A stretch of 22,198 nucleotides of DNA from DASSJM01 sp049587975 (GTDB lineage Bacteria > Actinomycetota > UBA4738 > HRBIN12): contig JBAVEY010000204.1 of assembly GCA_049587975.1 (NCBI GenBank), forward strand, positions 1-22,198, written 5' to 3'. This document shows positions 13,397-20,126 of the stretch, one piece after another. The notes beneath the pieces were generated by a model, which was given only the letters and a program-made list of their open reading frames with translations, was not told the DNA's origin and searched no databases. Made by a program: the position numbers and the translations under genes. Position 1 is the stretch's first letter; each line of letters begins with the position of its first letter.

Positions 13397-14719
13397 TCAG
13401 GCGACGCGGACCGACAGGACCGGGGCCAGATCCTCGGCGACGAGCCTCCAGGTGCCGCCGGCGTCCGCCGACCCGAACACGTCGCCGGAGGTCGCCCCGA
13501 ACCACAGGCCAAGCGGGTCACCGTCATCGCGGGCGAACGCCTGGCGCAAGATCGTGAGGTAGGCCTCGTCCTGAGGGAGGCCCTGCGCGCGAGCCGACCA
13601 GGTCGCCCCCGCGTCGCGCGTCTCGAACACCCGCAGACGTCCCTCGGCGGAGACGCGATCGAGGTCGGAGTTGAGCGGGATCACGTAGGCGGAGTCGGGA
13701 TCGCGGGGATCGATCGCCATCGGGAAGCCGAAGTCGCTCGGCAAGCCCTCGGCGATGCTCGCCCAGCTGCGCCCCGCGTTGTCGGACCGGTAGACCCCGC
13801 CATGGAACTGCATGAAGAGGCGCTCGGGCCGGCGTGGGGCACGGTGGAGGTTGTGGATGCACCGTCCGAGCGGCTGCGACCTCGCCTCCTCCGGCAGGTA
13901 GCGCGGGACGATGCCGGCGTTGCCGACCTCCCAGGAGCGCCCGCCGTCCTCGGTCAACCAGACGCCGACGGCCGAGATGCCGACGGCGAGCCGGTCGGGT
14001 TCGTCCGGCCACGGGCAGATCGAGTGCAGGCACAGGCCCCCCGCGCCGGGCCCCCAATCCGGCCGGCTCGGGTCGTCCCACAACGCTCGGTTGAGCGCCC
14101 AGGTCATCCCATCGTCCCGGCTCTCGAACAGCGCCGCGGGGTCGACGCCCGCGTACACGACGCCGTCGCGCTCTCCTGGCGTGATGACCCAGGTGCGGAC
14201 GAGGGTCGTGTCCGTGTCCTCGGGGAACCGTGGACCGTCCGATTGTTCCCACGCGCCCGTCGGATCGTCCGTCAGGTACACGCGCGGCCCGAACTGCCCG
14301 TGCGTCACGCTGGCGAAGTATCGGCCGGAGCGCGGGTCGCGGATCGCGAACTCGACCGAGCTGCCGGGGAAGGCCCGAGCTACCACGTCCAGCTCCCCGT
14401 CCCGATCGCCGCGGAGCACGAACAGGCCCTTCCGGGTACCCACGAGCAGCTCGGTGTCGGCCCCGCCGGAGACCGCGCCGACGATCTCGAGCCGATCCGC
14501 GCGCTCGACCGGCGCATCGCCGTCGACCCGCTCGCCCCCCAGGAACACGGCGACGTGTTGACGCACACGGCCCCGGTCGTCGAGGATCCAGCCGCCGAGC
14601 CGCGGGTGCGCCCGCTCCAGCTCGGCGAGGACCTCCGCGACGGTGCGGCCCTCCACGCTCACCTCGCGGCGGCCCTCGGCGAGATCGCGGAGGGGCGGGC
14701 GCAATCGAACGATCGCCAT
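13397..14719 (-). CDS. MoaD/ThiS-like β-grasp domain fused to BNR/VPS10-like β-propeller protein
   Basis: This is one uninterrupted 440-residue frame. Residues 1-86 form a MoaD/ThiS-like β-grasp domain: VRLRPPLRDLAEGRREVSV, TVAEVLAELERAHP, RQHVAVFLGGERVDGDAPVE and DRLEIVGAVSGG, where GlyGly (85-86) is the usual C-terminal thiocarboxylate site. The chain does not end there but continues into a β-propeller (about 90-440): LLVGTRKGLFVLRGD, Asp-box motifs such as ESRDDGMTW, TEDGGRSWEV, RSDNAGRSW, ETRDAGATW and GSADAGGTW, typical of BNR/sialidase/VPS10-like repeats. MoaD-like genes are often neighbours of such propeller genes in actinobacteria; here they are fused. ATG 14719 has TAGACT 8 nt upstream (leaderless). 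No signal peptide, so cytoplasmic. Function unknown; sialidase activity is not implied. Confidence 0.85.
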   Translation of the reverse strand: MAIVRLRPPLRDLAEGRREVSVEGRTVAEVLAELERAHPRLGGWILDDRGRVRQHVAVFLGGERVDGDAPVERADRLEIVGAVSGGADTELLVGTRKGLFVLRGDRDGELDVVARAFPGSSVEFAIRDPRSGRYFASVTHGQFGPRVYLTDDPTGAWEQSDGPRFPEDTDTTLVRTWVITPGERDGVVYAGVDPAALFESRDDGMTWALNRALWDDPSRPDWGPGAGGLCLHSICPWPDEPDRLAVGISAVGVWLTEDGGRSWEVGNAGIVPRYLPEEARSQPLGRCIHNLHRAPRRPERLFMQFHGGVYRSDNAGRSWASIAEGLPSDFGFPMAIDPRDPDSAYVIPLNSDLDRVSAEGRLRVFETRDAGATWSARAQGLPQDEAYLTILRQAFARDDGDPLGLWFGATSGDVFGSADAGGTWRLVAEDLAPVLSVRVA

Positions 14720-14727
14720 CGCGCACG

Positions 14728-14733
14728 AGTCTA
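14728..14733 (-). promoter_or_regulatory. -10 box TAGACT for the MoaD-propeller gene
   Basis: TAGACT on the minus strand lies 8 nt before ATG 14719. This is consistent with a leaderless message and with the absence of a ribosome site. Confidence 0.5.
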
Positions 14734-14760
14734 GAGGCGGGCGGCCGATGGTGGCCCGCC

Positions 14761-14766
14761 TAAGGT
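14761..14766 (+). promoter_or_regulatory. -10-like TAAGGT upstream of the α/β hydrolase
   Basis: TAAGGT would start transcription near 14773, leaving a leader of about 46 nt that contains GGAGG 11 nt before ATG 14819. The -35 is not clear. Confidence 0.35.
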
Positions 14767-14818
14767 CGTCGGAGCCGGCGCTCGGGGGGCATCATGGCGG
14801 TCGGAGGTCGCCGAACCC

Positions 14819-15715
14819 ATGCCGATCGAGTTGCCGGAGAGCCGCTTCGCAGACCTGGACGGCTCCGTCCACTACGTCGAGTGGGACGGGCCGCCCGGGC
14901 GGACCTTCGTGCTCGTGCACGGGCTGGGCGGCTCGCTGCTGTCATGGCTCGCCATCGCCCCGGGTCTCGCGGAGCACGGGCGCGTGCTCGCCCCCGACCT
15001 CCCGGGCTTCGGCCGCTCCGAGCGGCTGGGGAGGCGCAGCCGCCTGAGCGATCTCCGGGCCACGGTCTCACGGTTCATCGACGAGGTGGCCGGCGGGGGG
15101 CCCGTGGTGCTGGTCGGGAACTCGATGGGCGGGGGGGTCTCGATGCTGGAGGCGGCCCTCGAGCCGGCCGCCGTCGAGGCGCTCGTGCTCTCGAACTCGG
15201 TCTTCCCGTGGCGGCGAGGGTCGTTCCCGGCGCCGATCGTGATGCTCGGCTTCGCCCTGTACGAGCTCCCCTGGGTCGGCGAGTGGGCGTCCCGGCAGCG
15301 CATCACGCGGCTCGAGGCGGAGCGGGCCGTCGAGCTCGGCCTGCGGGTCATCGCAGCGGACCCGTCCGCCATCCCGGATGAACTCGTTCGGCTCCACGTG
15401 GAGCAGCTGATCCACCACCAGCAGGACCCCGACGCCGGAGCGGCGTTCCTCGAGTCCGCGCGATCGCTCCTCGCGCTCGGCAGGCGCAGCGACGTCGCGC
15501 GTCGGATCGTCGGGTCGGTCAAATGCCCGGTCCTCGTTATCCACGGGCGGGAGGATCGGCTCGTGCCGGTGGGGTTCGCGATCGGAGCGCTCGAGCTGCG
15601 GCCCGACTGGGACGTGCGGCTGATCCCGAAGGTGGGACACGTCCCGCAGATGGAAGCCCCGGAACGGTGGCTCGCGGCGGTCGAGGACTGGTTGGCTCGG
15701 CTCCCGGCCGTCTAG
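14819..15715 (+). CDS. α/β hydrolase (epoxide-hydrolase/C-C hydrolase-like)
   Basis: The 298-residue protein has a complete catalytic triad: oxyanion segment VLVHGLGGSLLSW (31-43), nucleophile elbow GNSMGG (S102), acid HGREDRLVP (D246) and base VGHVPQME (H274). A helical cap lies between about 130 and 220, containing the hydrophobic stretch PAPIVMLGFALYELPWVG. It has no signal peptide and is probably cytosolic or membrane-associated. ATG 14819 is chosen over GTG or ATG codons in other frames because the family begins here; GGAGG lies 11 nt upstream, which is slightly far. It converges on WS/DGAT, and the two stop codons share CTAG (15712-15715). The substrate cannot be told; a lipid or ester is a reasonable guess given the neighbour. 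Confidence 0.88.
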   Translation: MPIELPESRFADLDGSVHYVEWDGPPGRTFVLVHGLGGSLLSWLAIAPGLAEHGRVLAPDLPGFGRSERLGRRSRLSDLRATVSRFIDEVAGGGPVVLVGNSMGGGVSMLEAALEPAAVEALVLSNSVFPWRRGSFPAPIVMLGFALYELPWVGEWASRQRITRLEAERAVELGLRVIAADPSAIPDELVRLHVEQLIHHQQDPDAGAAFLESARSLLALGRRSDVARRIVGSVKCPVLVIHGREDRLVPVGFAIGALELRPDWDVRLIPKVGHVPQMEAPERWLAAVEDWLARLPAV

Positions 15716-17106
15716 AGGCCGGCGGCCTTGGAGACCTCGGCGAGCGACTCCTCGAGCGCGAACGCGAGCCGCTGCACGTCAGGCATCCCGTCGTAGTCCC
15801 CAGTCAGCCCGAACGCCATCGTGCCCCCGATCGAGGTGCACGCGATCGAGAGCGCCGAGTTCTCGCCGAGCGGCAGCGACGGGTACTGCGCGACGAGCCT
15901 CGCGCCGGCCATGTAGATCGGCTGTGGCGGGCCCGGGATGTTGGAGACGACGAGGTTGAACCAGGGGCCACGGCTCGCGAGCCGCGCCGCGGCGGCGAGC
16001 AAACCTCCGGGCGCGTAGGCGCCGAGGCCGATGATCGCGTCGGCGCTCATCGCCATCATCGAGTCCTTCAGGTAGGCGGTCCCCTCACGGACGAGCTCGA
16101 GCCGGCGCTTGGGGCCCATCGCCCCGACCGGCAGGTCGACGAACGCCGGCGCGACCCGGTTGCCGAGCGACGCGTCCCGCCCGCCCTGCACCGACACCGG
16201 CACCATCACGCGGAGCGTGCGGCCCCGCGTGGGCTCCCTGCGTTCGCGGAGCAACCGATGGAGCGCGCCGCCAACGACCGTGAGCACCGCGTCGTTCACC
16301 GTCCCGCCGAGGGCGTCCTTGATCTCCTTGAACCGCTGGAGCGGGGCGTCGGCGATCGCGAACCGTCGGTTGGGTCCGATCTGCACGTCGAGCGGCGATG
16401 CGGGCCGGGCCCCCATGTCGAGGATGCTGCGGAACCCCGACAGCACCGTTCCGACGTCGAGCGCCGCGACGGCGGGCGATCGCCGGACCGCCTCCACGCC
16501 GTTCATCAGTGCCTGGACCGGGTGCGCGAACAGGGTCTCGGTGGCCTCGCGCAGCAGGTCCTGCGAGGACGGTTCGGGCTCGGGCTCCCAGGCAGGCGGC
16601 GGCGTCGGCTCGGGCGGCTGCGGCGAGAGATCGAACAGCGCCGCGTTGAGGTGCATGCCCGACAGACCGTCGATCATCGCGTGATGCACCTTCATCAGGG
16701 TCGCGACGTGACCGTCCTCGAGACCCTCGATCACGTAGAGCTCCCACAGCGGCTTCGAACGATCGAGGGGTCGGGAGAGGATCCGCTGGACCTGTTCGGC
16801 GAGCTCGACCCGACCGCCGGGGCTCGGGAGCGCCGCGCGGCGGATGTGGAAGTCGAGGTCGAACGACGCGTCGTCGACCCACACCGGGAGCGCGAGACCG
16901 AACGGCACCATCTTGACCTTCTGCCGCAACCGCGGCACGAGGTGCAGACGCGACGCGAACACGGACTCGACGTCCTCGAACCGCAGCCGGCCGTCGGGCC
17001 GGGTCGACGGGTCGAGCACGGAGAGGCCGGCCACGTGCATGTGCATCGCCGGCCGCTCCAGGTACAGGAACGAGGCGTCCAGCGCGGTGAGGCGTTCGGG
17101 GGGCAT
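15712..17106 (-). CDS. Wax ester synthase/diacylglycerol acyltransferase (WS/DGAT)
   Basis: The 464-residue protein matches WS/DGAT in length and order. The N-terminus is ERLTALDASFLYLERPAMHMH. The condensing motif is HHAMIDG (H141, H142, D146, G147). PLWELYVIEGL precedes it, GTVNDAVLTVVGGALH follows, and NIPGPPQPIYMAGA and SYDG-type (GDYDGMPD) segments lie in the C-terminal half. The family esterifies fatty alcohols or diacylglycerol with acyl-CoA to make wax esters or triacylglycerol for lipid inclusions. ATG 17106 lies 8 nt after a TACCGT -10 box (17115-17120, minus strand), so longer in-frame starts are unlikely. A proline-rich linker sits near 165-185. It is divergent from the cupredoxin gene, with 58 bp between. 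Confidence 0.93.
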   Translation of the reverse strand: MPPERLTALDASFLYLERPAMHMHVAGLSVLDPSTRPDGRLRFEDVESVFASRLHLVPRLRQKVKMVPFGLALPVWVDDASFDLDFHIRRAALPSPGGRVELAEQVQRILSRPLDRSKPLWELYVIEGLEDGHVATLMKVHHAMIDGLSGMHLNAALFDLSPQPPEPTPPPAWEPEPEPSSQDLLREATETLFAHPVQALMNGVEAVRRSPAVAALDVGTVLSGFRSILDMGARPASPLDVQIGPNRRFAIADAPLQRFKEIKDALGGTVNDAVLTVVGGALHRLLRERREPTRGRTLRVMVPVSVQGGRDASLGNRVAPAFVDLPVGAMGPKRRLELVREGTAYLKDSMMAMSADAIIGLGAYAPGGLLAAAARLASRGPWFNLVVSNIPGPPQPIYMAGARLVAQYPSLPLGENSALSIACTSIGGTMAFGLTGDYDGMPDVQRLAFALEESLAEVSKAAGL

Positions 17107-17114
17107 CGACCACC

Positions 17115-17156
17115 ACGGTACCGCTCCACGACCCGGGTGGGAACCGGTGCTAGCCT
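17115..17156. promoter_or_regulatory. Back-to-back divergent -10 boxes (WS/DGAT and cupredoxin fusion)
   Basis: TACCGT (17115-17120, minus strand) lies 8 nt before ATG 17106. TAGCCT (17151-17156, plus strand) lies 8 nt before ATG 17165. Both genes would be transcribed without a leader from a 58-bp intergenic region. Confidence 0.5.
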
Positions 17157-17164
17157 CGCCCGCG

Positions 17165-19090
17165 ATGCGCCGACGCCTGCGCGCCGTCACCCTGCTCGCC
17201 ATCCCGGTCGTGCTCGCCGCGCCCGCGACCCCGGCGCGGGCGACGGGCGGCGAGAGCTACCGCGACGTCGAGATGCTCGACAACGTCTTCGCACCCCGGA
17301 TCGTCCGGGTCCCGGTCGGCGGGACGGTTGAGTGGACGAACGAGGGACGCAGCCGACACAACGTGACGGCGGACGATTCCTCGTTCGCCTCGCCGGACCT
17401 CGCGCCCGGGGACTCGTTCGAGGAGCGCTTCCCCACCGAGGGCGCGTTCCCCTTCCACTGCTCGCTGCACGGCGCCCCGGGTGTGGGGATGACCGGCCTT
17501 GTGCTCGTGGGCAACGCGTCGATCCCCGGGGCCTCCGACGCCGGGCCGGGGCGGGAGACGCCCCCGGCGCTCCCCGGTGACGAAGTCCGCGTCCCTCGGG
17601 ACGCGGCCACGATCCAGGCGGCCGTCGACGAAGCCGAGCCCGGGGGCATCGTCCTGATCTCCCCCGGCGTGTACGAGGAGGCGGTGGTCGTGACCACGCC
17701 GTTCCTCACGATCCGCGGGCTCGACCGCAACGAGGTGATCCTCGAGGGGGGGTTCTCGCGGGACAACGGGATCGCCGTGTTCGAGGCGGACGGGGTGACG
17801 ATCGAGAACATGACCGCGCGCCACTACCTCGTGAACGGCTTCCTGTGGTCGGGCGTGTTCGGGTACCGCGGCTCGTACCTCACGGCGTTCAACGACGGCG
17901 ACTACGGGCTGTTCGCGTACGACTCCCGGTACGGCCAGTTCGATCACTCGTACGCGAGCGGGCACCCCGATTCCGGCTTCTACATCGGCCAGTGCTTCCC
18001 GTGTCACGCGGTCATCACCGATGTGCTGGCCGAGAACAACGCCATCGGCTTCTCGGGCACGAACGCCGGCGGCGATCTCCGAGTCGTGAACTCGGAGTGG
18101 CGCGACAACCTGGCCGGCATCGTGCCGAACACCCTGGATTCCGAACTCCTCCCACCCCAGCACGACGCGCTGATCGCGGGGAACTGGGTGCACGACAACA
18201 ACAACGCCTCGGCTCCGTCGTTCGACCTCGAGTACCCCTCGTTCGGGATCGGGATCATCGTGAACGGTGGGCGCGACGACCTCGTGACCCAGAACCTCGT
18301 GGAAGATCACGAGACGTTCGGCATCGCGTTGCTCCCCTCGCCCGACGAGAACCTCTGGCTCACCGAGGGGAACGAGATCCGGGACAACCTCGTCCGCGGC
18401 TCGGGTCGGGCCGACCTCGCCCTGGGTGCGCCGTCCGCCGGCGGCGACTGCTTCGCCGGCAACGACTTTTCCACGAGCCTGCCGCCGGCGATCGAGTGGC
18501 GGGCCGGCTGCGCGTCGCCGCTCGCGAGGATCCCCGGCGGCTCCGTCGGCGCGGTCGTGGGCCCGCTCGAACGTTACCTGGAGGCGACGCTGGGGGACAC
18601 CGTCGTGGGCGACTGGCGCTCGCAGCCTCCGCCACCGCCGCAGGAGCCGATGACCGGCGCGGAGAGCGCCCCGCCCGACCCGGCGATCGCCGAGACCGCC
18701 GTGCCCGAACCCGTCCGCATCCGCGACGCCCGCACGCTCGACGTGCCCGCGTCATCCGACGTCTCCCAGGAGGTCACCGTGCTCGGGATCTCGCTCGCCA
18801 CGAGCTGGTGGGGTGTGCTCATCGGTCTGTACGCGTACGTGTTGCCGCTGATCCTGTACTCGGCGTGGGTCTCGATCGCCCTGTGGGACCTCGTCCGGCA
18901 GGAGGCGGTGCCGAACCGCACCCGCGTGCTCTGGATGGTCGTGGTGCTCGTGATCCCGCTCGCCGGGCCGATCGCCTACTACGTGTTCGGGCGCTCGCCG
19001 ATCCAGCGGTCCCTCCGCGTGACGCTCGTGGTGGGCGGGCTGGCCGTCTACGCGGCCCTCACCGCGCTCGCGATCGCGCTGGGCCCGTAG
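17165..19090 (+). CDS. Secreted cupredoxin + right-handed β-helix + C-terminal PLDc_N-like membrane domain
   Basis: The 641-residue protein has a signal peptide (MRRRLRAVTLLAIPVVLAAP, cleavage near ARA). Residues about 30-117 are a plastocyanin-like cupredoxin with type I copper ligands H65, C99, H102 and M109 (FHCSLHGAPGVGM). Residues about 139-450 are a right-handed parallel β-helix of the NosD/pectate-lyase type (TIQAAVDEAEPGGIVLISPGVYEEAV, GVTIENMTARHY, NGFLWSGVFGYRGSYLT, and so on) that also carries CFPCH (277-281), a CxxCH pattern. A proline-rich linker (487-525) leads to about 545-641: three hydrophobic helices with RVLWMVVVLVIPLAGPIAYYVFGR, resembling PLDc_N. The protein is thus anchored at the membrane with copper and β-helix domains outside. 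ATG 17165 is set by the TAGCCT box. Role unknown. Confidence 0.88.
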   Translation: MRRRLRAVTLLAIPVVLAAPATPARATGGESYRDVEMLDNVFAPRIVRVPVGGTVEWTNEGRSRHNVTADDSSFASPDLAPGDSFEERFPTEGAFPFHCSLHGAPGVGMTGLVLVGNASIPGASDAGPGRETPPALPGDEVRVPRDAATIQAAVDEAEPGGIVLISPGVYEEAVVVTTPFLTIRGLDRNEVILEGGFSRDNGIAVFEADGVTIENMTARHYLVNGFLWSGVFGYRGSYLTAFNDGDYGLFAYDSRYGQFDHSYASGHPDSGFYIGQCFPCHAVITDVLAENNAIGFSGTNAGGDLRVVNSEWRDNLAGIVPNTLDSELLPPQHDALIAGNWVHDNNNASAPSFDLEYPSFGIGIIVNGGRDDLVTQNLVEDHETFGIALLPSPDENLWLTEGNEIRDNLVRGSGRADLALGAPSAGGDCFAGNDFSTSLPPAIEWRAGCASPLARIPGGSVGAVVGPLERYLEATLGDTVVGDWRSQPPPPPQEPMTGAESAPPDPAIAETAVPEPVRIRDARTLDVPASSDVSQEVTVLGISLATSWWGVLIGLYAYVLPLILYSAWVSIALWDLVRQEAVPNRTRVLWMVVVLVIPLAGPIAYYVFGRSPIQRSLRVTLVVGGLAVYAALTALAIALGP

Positions 19091-19132
19091 CAGCCCCGCC
19101 TCGCCTGGCCTAGGGTCGTGTTCCGGCCCGGA

Positions 19133-19159
19133 TGTCGAGAACCGCTCGGCCGCTCCGAC
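19133..19159 (+). promoter_or_regulatory. Candidate ECF42 promoter, TGTCGA-N17-CGAC
   Basis: TGTCGA (19133-19138) and CGAC (19156-19159) are separated by 17 nt, upstream of the DGPF gene. From memory, ECF42 promoters have TGTCGA at -35 and CGA(T/C)-like at -10. This predicts self-regulation of the DGPF, VOC and sigma genes. Confidence 0.5.
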
Positions 19160-19206
19160 CCGTGAGGAGAGCGCACCCACCGGGTGCGGGCGAAAGGGGT
19201 GGCGGG

Positions 19207-19566
19207 ATGAAGTACATGATCATGCTGTTCGGCGACCAGGGCACGATGTTCGAGACCCGGTCGCCCGAGTGGATCCGGTCGATGATCGGGTTCATGGAGG
19301 ATCTCGACCAGGAGCTGCGCGATGCGGGCGAGTACGTCGATGGACAGGGGCTCGTCGACCCGACCCAGGCGAACACCGTCCGATTCGAGGACGGCGCTCC
19401 GATCGTGACCGACGGGCCGTTCGCGGAGGCCAAGGAGTCGCTCGCCGGCTACCTGATCGTCGACGCCGACGAGGCACGGGTGTTCGAGATCGCCTCCCGG
19501 ATCGTCGCGTTCATCGAGGGACCGGTCGAGGTGCGTCAGGTCGCCGACGCGCCGCCCGAGGTCTGA
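19207..19566 (+). CDS. YCII-domain DGPF protein (ECF42 partner)
   Basis: The 119-residue protein has a ferredoxin-like YCII fold. It starts MKYMIMLFGDQG, has a central IVTDGPFAEAKESLAGYLIVDADE (DGPF at 69-72) and ends in an acidic tail. DGPF proteins are consistently encoded next to ECF42 sigma factors, and their biochemical function is not settled. ATG 19207 is preceded by GGGGTGGCGGG, a moderate ribosome site. A longer in-frame start at 19132 would overlap the predicted ECF42 promoter and is rejected. It is the first gene of the unit; the next gene starts 42 nt after its stop. Confidence 0.92.
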   Translation: MKYMIMLFGDQGTMFETRSPEWIRSMIGFMEDLDQELRDAGEYVDGQGLVDPTQANTVRFEDGAPIVTDGPFAEAKESLAGYLIVDADEARVFEIASRIVAFIEGPVEVRQVADAPPEV

Positions 19567-19607
19567 GTCGTCCGGCGTCACCCATGAGCAACGAAGGAGG
19601 ATGCGAC

Positions 19608-20111
19608 ATGGAGAAGATCACCCCGTTCCTGTGGTTCGACGACCAGGCGGAGGAGGCAGCGAACTTCTACGTCGACGTGTTCACCACCCGGCGCGCCGCG
19701 CACGCCGGTGGCGGCGACTCGAAGATCCTCGACGTCACGCGCTACGGCGAGGGCGGACTCGGCGCCCCCGGTTCCGCGATGTCGGTGTCGTTCGTCCTGG
19801 AAGGGCAGGCGTTCACGGCGCTGAACGGCGGCCCCGCGCGCGCATTCACGGAGGCGATCTCGTTCCTCGTGCGCTGCCAGAGCCAGGAGGAGGTCGACGA
19901 GCTCTGGGCCGCGCTCTGCGACGGAGGCGAGCAGGGGCGGTGCGGCTGGCTGAAAGACCGCTACGGGCTGTCTTGGCAGATCGTCCCGGACCGGCTCATG
20001 GAGCTGCTCGGGGACCCCGATCCCGAGCGCTCGCAGCGAGTGCTCCAGGCGATGCTCCAGATGAGCAAGATCGACGTGCCGACGCTGGAGCGTGCGGCCG
20101 AGGCGGCGTAG
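19608..20111 (+). CDS. VOC/PhnB-like protein (PF06983 type)
   Basis: The 167-residue protein reads MEKITPFLWFDDQAEEAANFY at the N-terminus, followed by MSVSFVLEGQAFTALNGGP (58-76) and SFLVRCQSQEEVDELWAAL (85-103), then GWLKDRYGLSWQIVP (113-127). This is the pattern of PhnB/3-demethylubiquinone-9 3-methyltransferase-like glyoxalase-fold proteins, whose enzymatic role is mostly unproven. ATG 19608 has AAGGAGG 7 nt before it. An ATG at 19584 would add eight residues but lacks such a site. It lies between the DGPF and ECF42 genes, a usual companion in such modules. The stop is 15 nt before the sigma start. Confidence 0.9.
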   Translation: MEKITPFLWFDDQAEEAANFYVDVFTTRRAAHAGGGDSKILDVTRYGEGGLGAPGSAMSVSFVLEGQAFTALNGGPARAFTEAISFLVRCQSQEEVDELWAALCDGGEQGRCGWLKDRYGLSWQIVPDRLMELLGDPDPERSQRVLQAMLQMSKIDVPTLERAAEAA

Positions 20112-20126
20112 GAGCGCAACACGTCC

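Noticed and set aside
15523..17331. 602-codon open frame on the plus strand
   Set aside because: It is antisense to WS/DGAT and runs into the cupredoxin gene in another frame; its composition is Arg/Asp/Glu-rich shadow sequence.
19132..19206. N-terminal extension of the DGPF protein from 19132
   Set aside because: It overlaps the candidate ECF42 promoter and encodes an Arg/Pro-rich segment not seen in the family, which starts at MKYM.
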